DNA of 31,497 nucleotides from JAQIBY01 sp046546095. Its GTDB lineage: Bacteria > Bacteroidota > Bacteroidia > Bacteroidales > ML635J-15. The notes below the pieces were generated by a model. That model had not been told where the DNA came from. It searched no databases and was given only the letters and a program-made list of their open reading frames with translations. Each line of letters starts with the position of its first letter. The first letter of the stretch is position 1. The stretch lies in assembly GCA_046546095.1 (NCBI GenBank), contig JBKGYK010000034.1, positions 1 to 31,497 on the forward strand, read 5' to 3'. This document shows positions 24,999-31,497 of the stretch, in pieces. Both the position numbers and the translations under genes were made by a program.

Positions 24999-25693
24999 CC
25001 CATATCGGATATTCGCTTTAGCTTGGGTAAATTCAGCACCTTAATCCGTCTGCCGTCAAGACTGATGACTTTCTCACTGGCAAATGTGCTTAATGTGCGT
25101 ATGGCATTGCTGGTGGTCATGTTTGAAAGATTGGCCAAATCTTCGCGGGATAAATAAGCCTTTATTGTACCACCGTCTTCCTCAAATCCATAAGTGTCAA
25201 TCAGGAAAAGCAGCGATTCTGCCAATCTGCCACGGATATGTTTTTGGGTAAGGCTCACTGTGCGTGTATTTGATAAACCCAGCTCTGTGGCCATCAGCTG
25301 AAGTATTTTCATGCTGATTTGATTGTTGTTCTCCATGATCTCAAACAGATCATGACTGTCAATAGAACACACAATGGAATCTTCTATGGCAATGGCGGAG
25401 GCAAGGTAATTCTGACGTGCAAACAGTGCACGATAGCCAATGAATCCACCCGGTTTCGCCAGCCTGACAATTTGTTCTCGACCGCCTACACCTTCCTTGA
25501 AAATCTTTACCTTTCCCTCTACCAGGCAAATCAAAGCATGCGGGCGACCGCCTTCCTTGAAAATCAACTCACCTTTTTTGGCATGATGACATGTATGATG
25601 ATTAAACAAAATTTCCTTATCACTTTCGCTCAAATCATAAAAAACAGAGTGCCTGTTTTTTAATACTTCGCAATAAAACTTATCGTCATACAT
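24995..25693 (-). CDS. Crp/Fnr-family transcriptional regulator
   Basis: 232-residue regulator with an N-terminal cyclic-nucleotide-binding-type beta-roll (about 15-125; GELIFKEGGRPHALICLVEG at 41-60 and PGGFIGYRALFARQ at 81-94), a dimerisation helix (125-150) and a C-terminal winged helix-turn-helix (about 152-222; YLSREDLANLSNMTTSNAIR at 180-199 as recognition region). The cysteines at 8, 35, 56 and 109 do not form an FNR-like cluster, so iron-sulphur sensing is not supported; the ligand is unknown. It runs opposite to the division operon and overlaps its last gene by 4 nt. Its own -7 box is predicted at 25715-25722. No target can be named. Confidence 0.88.
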   Translation of the reverse strand: MYDDKFYCEVLKNRHSVFYDLSESDKEILFNHHTCHHAKKGELIFKEGGRPHALICLVEGKVKIFKEGVGGREQIVRLAKPGGFIGYRALFARQNYLASAIAIEDSIVCSIDSHDLFEIMENNNQISMKILQLMATELGLSNTRTVSLTQKHIRGRLAESLLFLIDTYGFEEDGGTIKAYLSREDLANLSNMTTSNAIRTLSTFASEKVISLDGRRIKVLNLPKLKRISDMG

Positions 25694-25714
25694 GATGCAT
25701 TTCCTTTAAAACTT

Positions 25715-25722
25715 CAAAAATA
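25715..25722 (-). promoter_or_regulatory. Bacteroidota-type -7 box (TATTTTTG)
   Basis: On the minus strand the sequence reads TATTTTTG, an exact TAnnTTTG match, 21 nt before the ATG at 25693. No -33 TTTG is seen in the AT-rich stretch upstream. Likely promoter of the Crp/Fnr-type gene. Confidence 0.45.
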
Positions 25723-25848
25723 ATAATAATTCACGATCTTTTCTTGTATTTTTAAATATTATACATTAAATTTGTTAATGATAGGTTAAGGAAAAAAAGG
25801 ATTCGATGTAATAGTTTGAATTTATCAGAGCTTTTCCGTTAAAAATTG

Positions 25849-25858
25849 TATATTGCAT
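25849..25858 (+). promoter_or_regulatory. Possible promoter element (TATATTGCAT)
   Basis: TATATTGCAT lies 36 nt before the ATG at 25895. The same ten bases recur before the paralogous gene at 28109. It is an imperfect TAnnTTTG match lacking one T, with no -33 partner, so activity is uncertain. Confidence 0.3.
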
Positions 25859-25894
25859 TTAATAACTAAATATTTAATAACCAAAACGACGATT

Positions 25895-27757
25895 ATGATG
25901 AAAAGATTTACTGTATTAATGAGTTGTGTACTCATCGCCGGAATGGTTTTTGGACAGACGCATATGCAAAAGCGTACCAAAAACTTCATGAAAACGAAGA
26001 CCGATAAAATCGAAAGGTCTGAAAAACTTGAAATTATCTGGGAAGATGACTTCTCTGATCCTGCACTCTGGGTAACAGCCTACGATGACACAAACCCCAA
26101 TGATGGCCCCTGGGTAATTGGTACCGAAGGTCCTTCAGGGTATTATTCCGAAGCTATGGGACCCATTGAATCTACTACTGCTGACAACGGTTTTGCAATG
26201 TACGACTCCGATGCTATCGGCGTTGAAGTTGGCTCACAGGATTCCAAACTCATCTTTGATGGCTCCATCGATTGCAGTGCCTACGAAAGCGTTGCGGTAA
26301 CCTTTGAGTCCTATTACAGGGCTTTTAATGGAAACTGTTACATCGAAGTCAGTACAGACAGTTCCACCTGGGAGCAATTTCAGGTACATGACGATATTGA
26401 GTCAAATTCTTCAACTTCAAACCCAAGCATGGTCACTGTGAACATTACCGACTTTGCTGCAAATGAGCCCTCTGTATATTTCCGCTTCCGCTACATAGGT
26501 GAATGGGATTATGCATGGATGGTAGATGATGTGAAATTTTTCGTCGCTCCTGATCATGACCTGCAGCTTATGGGTGCAAGGGTGAACTTTTTCCAGTATC
26601 CACACTGGATTGATGATGAGCAGTATCCCTTAGGTGAGTATTATGGCTATAGTGGTTTCTTTAGCATGATTCCGCAAAATCAGGTACAAAACGAAGATGC
26701 TACCATTACGTTTGATGGTACCGTTAAAAACCTCGGTTCTGAAGATGCAACCCCGTCACTTGGAATAACAGTAACAGATCCGGAAAGTACTGAAGTATTC
26801 AACAATGCAGCAACTCTGGATGCTCCGATTGCTACTGAAGAAAAGGACACAATGCCAATAGTTGACATGGAATACAGCATGCCGGATGCTTTGCTCGGTA
26901 CCTATACATGGGCTTTTGAAGCATATGAGGATGGTGTGGTTGATGAAAATCCCGCAGACAATACCATTGAATATCAAACCGAAATTACACAGAACATCTA
27001 TGCCCATGATAACGACAATATTACAGGTGGATGGAGTACTGAAAACTACACCGATGGTGGTAACGATGGTGATATGGTAGGTGTGGTTTATCCTTTCTTC
27101 GAACCTGATACCATTGACAAGGCACATGTCTATATTTCTTCCATGACCGAAGTTGGTGCCAGCTTTACGGTTAAACTTCTCACCGTTGATCCCGATACAG
27201 AAGAATGGACTGAATTTATGGCCAGTCCCCCTGTGAATATTGAAGATTCAACCCAGGTAGGTGTGTTCCATGAAGTAGGGTTTCCGGCAGCCGGTGTTGT
27301 TGAGCCCATTGATGGATTTACCCGTGTAATGGTAGCTGTGGAATATTCTTACAATGATGCTTCCAGCTTCCGCGTTGGTATTGATGGTTCCGCTCCAACA
27401 AACGGGCACGAAACCTACATGTACTTTGTTAATGAGGATTCATGGTATTACTACGGTGGTGACCACGTGGCTGTCATCCGACTCGAAACCAGGCTTACAG
27501 AGGACATTGCTGTTGGCATAAACGAATTCACCGACTTTAGCGTATATCCTAACCCAACAAACGGTACGGCTACCATCAGCAATGTTGAAGGTGCTACCAT
27601 TGAGGTGTACAACATGCTTGGCAAACGCGTTCGCATGATTGAAAACGCTGAATTCCAGACTGACATCAACCTCAGTGATATGGCAGAAGGTACGTACCTT
27701 GTGCGCGTAAAAACCGACAAAGGTATTGGCATGAAAAAACTGAATGTAGTTAAATAA
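25895..27757 (+). CDS. T9SS type A sorting-domain protein (paralogue 1)
   Basis: 620-residue secreted protein. I start it at ATG 25895 (25898 is equally possible), giving signal peptide MMKRFTVLMSCVLIAGMVFG; an upstream TTG would add an unlikely leader. Residues about 40-225 form a beta-sandwich, perhaps choice-of-anchor J/MAM-like (WEDDFSDPALW, STADNGFAMYDSD-like block, YAWMVDDVKFF). A CARDB-like beta domain (about 260-370, GTVKNLGSEDATPSLGITV, ENPADNT) and another beta-rich domain (about 375-535) follow. Residues 548-620 are the T9SS type-A sorting domain (YPNP, final MKKLNVVK). It is a tandem paralogue of the gene at 28109; the sorting domains are identical in DNA. No catalytic motif is seen, so surface binding or structural function is only a guess. 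Confidence 0.82.
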   Translation: MMKRFTVLMSCVLIAGMVFGQTHMQKRTKNFMKTKTDKIERSEKLEIIWEDDFSDPALWVTAYDDTNPNDGPWVIGTEGPSGYYSEAMGPIESTTADNGFAMYDSDAIGVEVGSQDSKLIFDGSIDCSAYESVAVTFESYYRAFNGNCYIEVSTDSSTWEQFQVHDDIESNSSTSNPSMVTVNITDFAANEPSVYFRFRYIGEWDYAWMVDDVKFFVAPDHDLQLMGARVNFFQYPHWIDDEQYPLGEYYGYSGFFSMIPQNQVQNEDATITFDGTVKNLGSEDATPSLGITVTDPESTEVFNNAATLDAPIATEEKDTMPIVDMEYSMPDALLGTYTWAFEAYEDGVVDENPADNTIEYQTEITQNIYAHDNDNITGGWSTENYTDGGNDGDMVGVVYPFFEPDTIDKAHVYISSMTEVGASFTVKLLTVDPDTEEWTEFMASPPVNIEDSTQVGVFHEVGFPAAGVVEPIDGFTRVMVAVEYSYNDASSFRVGIDGSAPTNGHETYMYFVNEDSWYYYGGDHVAVIRLETRLTEDIAVGINEFTDFSVYPNPTNGTATISNVEGATIEVYNMLGKRVRMIENAEFQTDINLSDMAEGTYLVRVKTDKGIGMKKLNVVK

Positions 27758-27799
27758 ACATTTTGATTAATATCAATTTTACTGAAGGGCTGTCCGTGA
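27562..27799 (+). repeat. 238-bp perfect direct repeat, copy 1 (sorting domain plus terminator)
   Basis: Base-by-base comparison shows this segment identical to 29785-30022, offset 2223. It covers most of the T9SS sorting domain, the stop codon, the 3' untranslated part and the first arm of the terminator. Sequence on either side differs between the copies. Confidence 0.95.
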
Positions 27800-27815
27800 G
27801 CGGGCAGCTCTTTTT
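27786..27815 (+). terminator. Intrinsic terminator
   Basis: AGGGCTGTCCG (27786-27796) pairs with CGGGCAGCTCT (27801-27811) across a TGAG loop, with two G-T wobble pairs, followed by a T-run. It lies 29 nt after the stop at 27757. Confidence 0.88.
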
Positions 27816-28058
27816 GTTTTTATAATGAATTAGCATCATTACGAAAGTTTGCCCGGACAAGCATTGCATTTTGACAGAAATGCAGGGAATGAAAGGCTGT
27901 ACAGCCAGGTAATAATGGTTCTGAATTGATTTCTGCACCCAAAAGCCCCGAAATATTCCAAAGTTTTGCCTCGCTGCGCCCTTTACCTTGAGTAATCAAC
28001 ATCCTTATAAAATTCACGAAAAAATAGAAAATAAATGAAGCTATAATCAAAATTTGCT

Positions 28059-28068
28059 TATATTGCAT
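28059..28068 (+). promoter_or_regulatory. Possible promoter element (TATATTGCAT)
   Basis: The same TATATTGCAT as at 25849-25858, 40 nt before the ATG at 28109. Keeping the element in front of both paralogues supports a role, but it departs from TAnnTTTG and lacks a -33 partner. Confidence 0.3.
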
Positions 28069-28108
28069 AGTAAAATCATAGATGTTTACCAATACCAAAT
28101 TTATCCCG

Positions 28109-29980
28109 ATGAATAAGTCCATTTTAATAATGATTCTTGTGCTTACCGTATCAATGTCTTTTGGACAGTCGCTTATGCACAAGCGGACCAAAAGCTTTTT
28201 AAAATTAAAAGGTGATAAGATCAGGCAGGAAAAGGAATTAACCATCATATGGGAAGATGATTTTTCGGATACTTCTCTTTGGGTTCCTGTTTACGATGAC
28301 ACCAATCCCAACGACGGACCATGGGTGATTGGTACTGAAGGTCCTTCAGGTTTCTATTCTGAAGGAATGGGCCCGATTGAATCAACCACTGCTGACAATG
28401 GTTTCGCAATGTACGACTCTGATGCTACTGGTGTTGAAGCTGGTTCACAGGATTCCAAACTGATTTGGGGTGGCAGCATCGACTGCAGCGCTTATGCGTC
28501 TGTTGCTGTTGCCTTTGAGTCCTATTACCGCGCATACAATGGTGCATGTTATATTGAGGTTTCTACTGATAGCTCAACATGGGAGCAGTTTCAGGTACAC
28601 GATGACATTGGGCTGAGCTCATCAACTATTAACCCATACGACGTAACGGTAAACCTTACGGATTACGCTGCTGGTGAAGCCAGCGTTTATTTCCGTTTCC
28701 GTTACATTGGCGAATGGGATTACGCCTGGATGGTTGACGATGTGAAATTTTTCGTTCCTCCTGACCATGACTTACAGCTTATGGATGCACGTGTGAATTT
28801 TTTCGAATATCCACACTATGTAGACCCTGTAAGCTATCCGGCAAGTGAATGGTATGGTTATAGTGGTTTTTACGGCCAGATTCCGAAACGGGTGTTACTG
28901 AATGAAAATGCTACTATGGTGTTTGATGGTATCGTAAAAAACATGGGCTCTGCTGATGCCACTCCGGGTCTCAGTATTTCTGTTACAGATCCATCTGGTG
29001 ATGAGGTTTTTACAAATGCAACTACGCTTAATGCACCGCTTGCCTCTGAAGAAAAAGATACGCTCGGTATTGTTGACCAGGAATATGTATATACAAGCTA
29101 TGCCTTTAGTATGGGTACCTACACATGGAATTTTACTGCATCAGAAAACGATGTGTCTGATGAAAATCCTGTGGATAATACCATCGGGTATCAGACTGAA
29201 GTTACTGATTATATGTATGCTCACGATAATGGAAATGTGACAGGAGGGTGGAGTACCGAGAACTATGTTCAAGGTGGTAACGATGGTGATATTGTTGGTG
29301 TAAAATATCAATTCTTTGAAGAGGAAACAATTGAGGCAGCCAATGTTTATATTTCTTCTTTGACGAGCTTGGGAACCAGCTTTATTGCTAAACTCTTTAT
29401 TCTTGATGCGGATGATTATAATTATGAGTGGGTTGAATTTATGTCTTCCTCTGTTGTTAATATTGACGATTCAACTGACATAGGTACGTTTCACAATGTT
29501 GAATTCCCTTCTCCTGGTGTTGTTGTGCCTGAGGACGGGTTTGCTGAAGTTATAGTAGCTGTGGAATATTATTACGGTGAAGGTGAAAGATTCCGTGTTG
29601 GTATGGATGCATCTGCGCCAACAAACGGGCACGAAACCGTTTTTTGCATTATGGATGACCAGTGGTATTACATCGGTCGAAGAAGTGTTGCTGTAATTCA
29701 GGCTGAACTAACTTATTCACCTCTTGGTGTTAGCGATAGTATGAACGAATTAACCAACTTTAGCGTATACCCCAACCCAACCAGCGGTACGGCTACCATC
29801 AGCAATGTTGAAGGTGCTACCATTGAGGTGTACAACATGCTTGGCAAACGCGTTCGCATGATTGAAAACGCTGAATTCCAGACTGACATCAACCTCAGTG
29901 ATATGGCAGAAGGTACGTACCTTGTGCGCGTAAAAACCGACAAAGGTATTGGCATGAAAAAACTGAATGTAGTTAAATAA
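28109..29980 (+). CDS. T9SS type A sorting-domain protein (paralogue 2)
   Basis: 623-residue secreted protein. ATG 28109 opens the signal peptide MNKSILIMILVLTVSMSFG; the in-frame ATG at 28082 would add nine residues (MFTNTKFIP) ahead of it and is less likely. Domain order is the same as in the gene at 25895: a beta-sandwich with WEDDFSDTSLW and YAWMVDDVKFF, a CARDB-like domain with VKNMGSADATPGLSISV, a further beta domain with APTNGHETVF, and a type-A T9SS domain (551-623, YPNP, final MKKLNVVK). Protein similarity to paralogue 1 is high throughout, yet DNA differs at many synonymous sites except in the last ~190 coding bases, where it is identical. It most likely arose by tandem duplication. 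Ligand or activity is unknown. Confidence 0.82.
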   Translation: MNKSILIMILVLTVSMSFGQSLMHKRTKSFLKLKGDKIRQEKELTIIWEDDFSDTSLWVPVYDDTNPNDGPWVIGTEGPSGFYSEGMGPIESTTADNGFAMYDSDATGVEAGSQDSKLIWGGSIDCSAYASVAVAFESYYRAYNGACYIEVSTDSSTWEQFQVHDDIGLSSSTINPYDVTVNLTDYAAGEASVYFRFRYIGEWDYAWMVDDVKFFVPPDHDLQLMDARVNFFEYPHYVDPVSYPASEWYGYSGFYGQIPKRVLLNENATMVFDGIVKNMGSADATPGLSISVTDPSGDEVFTNATTLNAPLASEEKDTLGIVDQEYVYTSYAFSMGTYTWNFTASENDVSDENPVDNTIGYQTEVTDYMYAHDNGNVTGGWSTENYVQGGNDGDIVGVKYQFFEEETIEAANVYISSLTSLGTSFIAKLFILDADDYNYEWVEFMSSSVVNIDDSTDIGTFHNVEFPSPGVVVPEDGFAEVIVAVEYYYGEGERFRVGMDASAPTNGHETVFCIMDDQWYYIGRRSVAVIQAELTYSPLGVSDSMNELTNFSVYPNPTSGTATISNVEGATIEVYNMLGKRVRMIENAEFQTDINLSDMAEGTYLVRVKTDKGIGMKKLNVVK

Positions 29981-30022
29981 ACATTTTGATTAATATCAAT
30001 TTTACTGAAGGGCTGTCCGTGA
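29785..30022 (+). repeat. 238-bp perfect direct repeat, copy 2 (sorting domain plus terminator)
   Basis: Identical to 27562-27799. Identity ends inside the terminator loop, where copy 1 continues with GCGGG and copy 2 with TTGGG. Confidence 0.95.
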
Positions 30023-30039
30023 TTGGGCAGCTCTTTTTT
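30010..30039 (+). terminator. Intrinsic terminator
   Basis: GGGCTGTCC (30010-30018) pairs with GGGCAGCTC (30025-30033), including two wobble pairs, followed by six T (30034-30039). The loop is larger than in the copy at 27786 because the closing C-G pairs are lost. Confidence 0.85.
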
Positions 30040-30392
30040 CATTCTCAGCATGATGTGATACAGTCCGCAGCAAAACACGACTAAGCTTTTTCGTATGCTT
30101 TTCTTTTGCTGAAAAAGCTACCATCTTTAGTACAGCGTAAAGACAACAATAGTGCCCGTACGATTGAACCCTCATACCGTCTGTGATCCAAAAGGTAACA
30201 GCCATGTCCTGCAGGTTACTGGCATCGGCAGCCGGATGGATGTTTCGCGCCAGGGTTTTGACATGAGAAAGCATGAGCACCAAAGCCTGCGGTATAATAC
30301 AACTGAGGACATGAGCACTTTTCTAAGCAAAAGCACAGTCCAGAATGAGATGGCTTCAGGTTCCGGGTTTCACTGATTGTGCATCATGTGTC

Positions 30393-30424
30393 AAAAAAAA
30401 GCGCCTCCATCCGGAAGCGCTTTT
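30393..30424 (-). terminator. Intrinsic terminator of the PPIase gene
   Basis: GCGC-C-TCC (30401-30408) pairs with GGA-A-GCGC (30413-30420) with one C/A mismatch and an ATCC loop. Read on the minus strand it is followed by eight T (complement of 30400-30393), 21 nt after the stop codon of the gene ending at 30445. The flanking A and T runs allow some bidirectional action. Confidence 0.85.
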
Positions 30425-30444
30425 CAATCCTTTATTGCTTGTGT

Positions 30445-31497
30445 TTAGAAAAAGTCTGAACGGTTGTCTTCAATTTCTCTGGCTTCTTTCAAAGCTTCCA
30501 TCAGTTCATTGGTAACACGTGAGCTCAGTCTGGATTTTACACTGGCTTTGGTTTCACTGTAGTTTTCCCGGTCCGGGGCTTCCTCAATATTTGTAACTTT
30601 ATACAAATATACACCATTGTTGCCCTCTATGGGGCCGTCAATCTGGCCTTGTTCCAAAATGGTTGCTCTGGCAATCAGTTTGGGCTCAATACCCAGGCGG
30701 GGCACAGAAAATGAATTGAAACTGATGTTTCTTGCTGAGTCAATACTGACACCCAGATTGTCTGCAATTTGAGCCAGATCATCATTACCTTCCATAACAT
30801 CCTCCATCTCTGAAATCAGTATTTCAGCTTTTTTCTTATTCATTACGGTTGTTTCAATCTGGTCCTTTACATGCTCAAAATCAGCCAGGCCTTCTTCCCG
30901 TATTTCATTTAACTTGGCAACGACAAAACGATCGCCTGATTCAAAAACCTCAGAAATTTCGCCTTCCTCAGCATTATATGCCCAACGTATGATGTCTCTG
31001 GAATACTCCAGTCCGCTGATCCTGCGGTCTGCTTTTTTCAGATTGCTTGCAATTTTCTTTACCAGCTGGTTTTCAACAACTGCCTCATCAAAAGAACTGG
31101 CGGTATTGTTTTTGTCTGCAAAACGGCTGGCATCTGCGTAAACTCTTTGATATGTATCGGTGCTGTAATCAATGTCCTTGTTCACAATAGCAAGTTTTGC
31201 CTGCTTTTTCTTTGAAGTCTGTTCGTCTATTCTGATCAGGTGTACACCAAATTGTGTTTCTACCTGGGAAATATCTCCTTCTTCACCATAAAAACAGGCA
31301 TCATTGAATGGTTTTACCATTTGTCCGGGACCAAACCATCCCAAATCACCTCCGCTGCTGGCTGAACCATCCTGACTGAATTGCTGAGCAAGGGCTGCAA
31401 AAGAGGCACCTTCTTTAATCTCTGCATGCAGACTGTCAATGATTTCATGCGCTTCTTCCAGGGTGGTGGTGGAATCGGGGCGTATCAGAATATGACT
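30445..31497 (-). CDS. PpiD/SurA-type peptidyl-prolyl cis-trans isomerase (partial, C-terminal part)
   Basis: 350 residues of an open frame that runs off the window's right edge; the N-terminus is missing. The visible part opens with a parvulin rotamase domain (about 1-102 of the fragment): SHILIRPDSTTT, FAALAQQFSQDGSASSGGDL, GWFGPGQMV and the closing TQFGVHLIRIDEQTS. A helical region and a second, degenerate parvulin-like segment (EEGEISEVFESGDRFVVAKL) follow, and the C-terminus ends in RSDFF. Proteins of this type fold or chaperone outer-membrane and secreted proteins in the periplasm, which fits the many surface proteins encoded here. In Bacteroidota such proteins often have an N-terminal membrane anchor, which would lie outside the window, so PpiD versus SurA cannot be settled. 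Confidence 0.85.
   Translation of the reverse strand, partial: SHILIRPDSTTTLEEAHEIIDSLHAEIKEGASFAALAQQFSQDGSASSGGDLGWFGPGQMVKPFNDACFYGEEGDISQVETQFGVHLIRIDEQTSKKKQAKLAIVNKDIDYSTDTYQRVYADASRFADKNNTASSFDEAVVENQLVKKIASNLKKADRRISGLEYSRDIIRWAYNAEEGEISEVFESGDRFVVAKLNEIREEGLADFEHVKDQIETTVMNKKKAEILISEMEDVMEGNDDLAQIADNLGVSIDSARNISFNSFSVPRLGIEPKLIARATILEQGQIDGPIEGNNGVYLYKVTNIEEAPDRENYSETKASVKSRLSSRVTNELMEALKEAREIEDNRSDFF

Larger units (their letters stand above)
27758..28108. other. Non-coding interval with possible dispersed-repeat remnant
   Basis: After the terminator, 27830-28000 has a denser, more GC-balanced character than the AT-rich promoter region that follows. A minus-strand frame is open across it but begins inside the next real gene's start region and shows no recognisable domain, so I do not call it a gene. 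The reverse complement of about 27935-27990 resembles intergenic repeat sequence I associate with Bacteroidota genomes; this is recollection, not a search. From about 28010 the DNA is AT-rich and holds the probable promoter of the next gene. Confidence 0.45.
29981..30444. other. Non-coding interval, possible decayed element
   Basis: Apart from the terminators at each end, 30040-30390 has no gene I can support. Open frames exist on both strands, but they use TTG/GTG starts or lack domain-like composition. The region is not AT-rich as normal intergenic DNA is here, which suggests remains of a gene or a dispersed repeat. I could not identify which. No inverted-repeat ends or target duplication are seen. 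Confidence 0.45.

Noticed and set aside
27820..28248. Minus-strand open frame of 142 codons
   Set aside because: It runs antisense into the signal-peptide region of the real gene at 28109, has no domain and is better explained as a repeat remnant plus shadow frame.
30002..30283. Minus-strand open frame of 93 codons, considered as a transposase remnant
   Set aside because: It starts with TTG, reads through the terminator of the preceding gene and shows no transposase motif such as a DDE triad.
30152..30376. Plus-strand open frame of 74 codons
   Set aside because: It has no signal peptide, domain or promoter box, and ends just before a terminator that belongs to the opposite strand.
1..31497. 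CRISPR arrays, tRNA or rRNA genes, intact insertion sequences, phage genes
   Set aside because: No regularly spaced repeats, cloverleaf-like sequence, rRNA motifs or transposase/integrase motifs were seen on either strand by eye; a covariance-model scan was not possible.

Overview
The window looks like a chromosomal segment from a member of the Bacteroidota, probably a Bacteroidales-type lineage, although the exact lineage cannot be fixed from sequence alone. The evidence is: four proteins with type IX secretion (T9SS) type-A C-terminal sorting domains; promoter-like -7 boxes of the TAnnTTTG type; near absence of Shine-Dalgarno sequences; an FtsL-like protein and an extended MraY of Bacteroidota style; an adjacent acyltransferase pair resembling the glycine-lipid genes glsA/glsB; and a dcw cluster in the usual Bacteroidota order.

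Layout. Positions 1-352 are non-coding, GC-rich and hairpin-prone. 353-1090 encodes a polyprenol-phosphate mannosyltransferase-like GT2 enzyme. 1173-2963 and 3115-5418 are two T9SS cargo proteins that share their last two domains, each followed by a strong intrinsic terminator. 5538-5955 is a small secreted-protein gene that appears broken by a stop codon and a frameshift. On the minus strand are an OmpA-family outer-membrane protein (5958-7538) and a GNAT/PlsC acyltransferase pair (7662-9456).

The centre (9633-24998) is one tightly packed 14-gene plus-strand operon: mraZ, rsmH, ftsL-like, ftsI, murE, mraY, murD, ftsW, murG, murC, ftsQ, ftsA, ftsZ and a yqeY-like gene. Gaps are 11 nt or less and many genes overlap. 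It encodes lipid I/II synthesis, the septal synthase pair FtsW-FtsI, and the cytoskeletal ring FtsA-FtsZ. murF and ddl are absent and must lie elsewhere. Upstream of mraZ is a four-box TGGGA array with 10-bp periodicity that looks like the MraZ operator. A Crp/Fnr-type regulator (24995-25693) converges on the operon and shares a TTAA double stop with it.

The right part has two more paralogous T9SS cargo genes (25895-27757 and 28109-29980). Their last ~190 coding bases plus terminators are identical over 238 bp, while the remainder has diverged even at synonymous sites, which points to gene conversion. Two non-coding stretches follow these genes and look like remnants of dispersed repeats. The window ends inside a minus-strand PpiD/SurA-type peptidyl-prolyl isomerase gene.

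Most of the window is well-known biology. I do not see a convincing undescribed multi-gene system. The most informative unusual signals are the 238-bp homogenised sorting-domain/terminator repeat, the MraZ box array, the decayed small secreted-protein gene and the unexplained non-coding segments.
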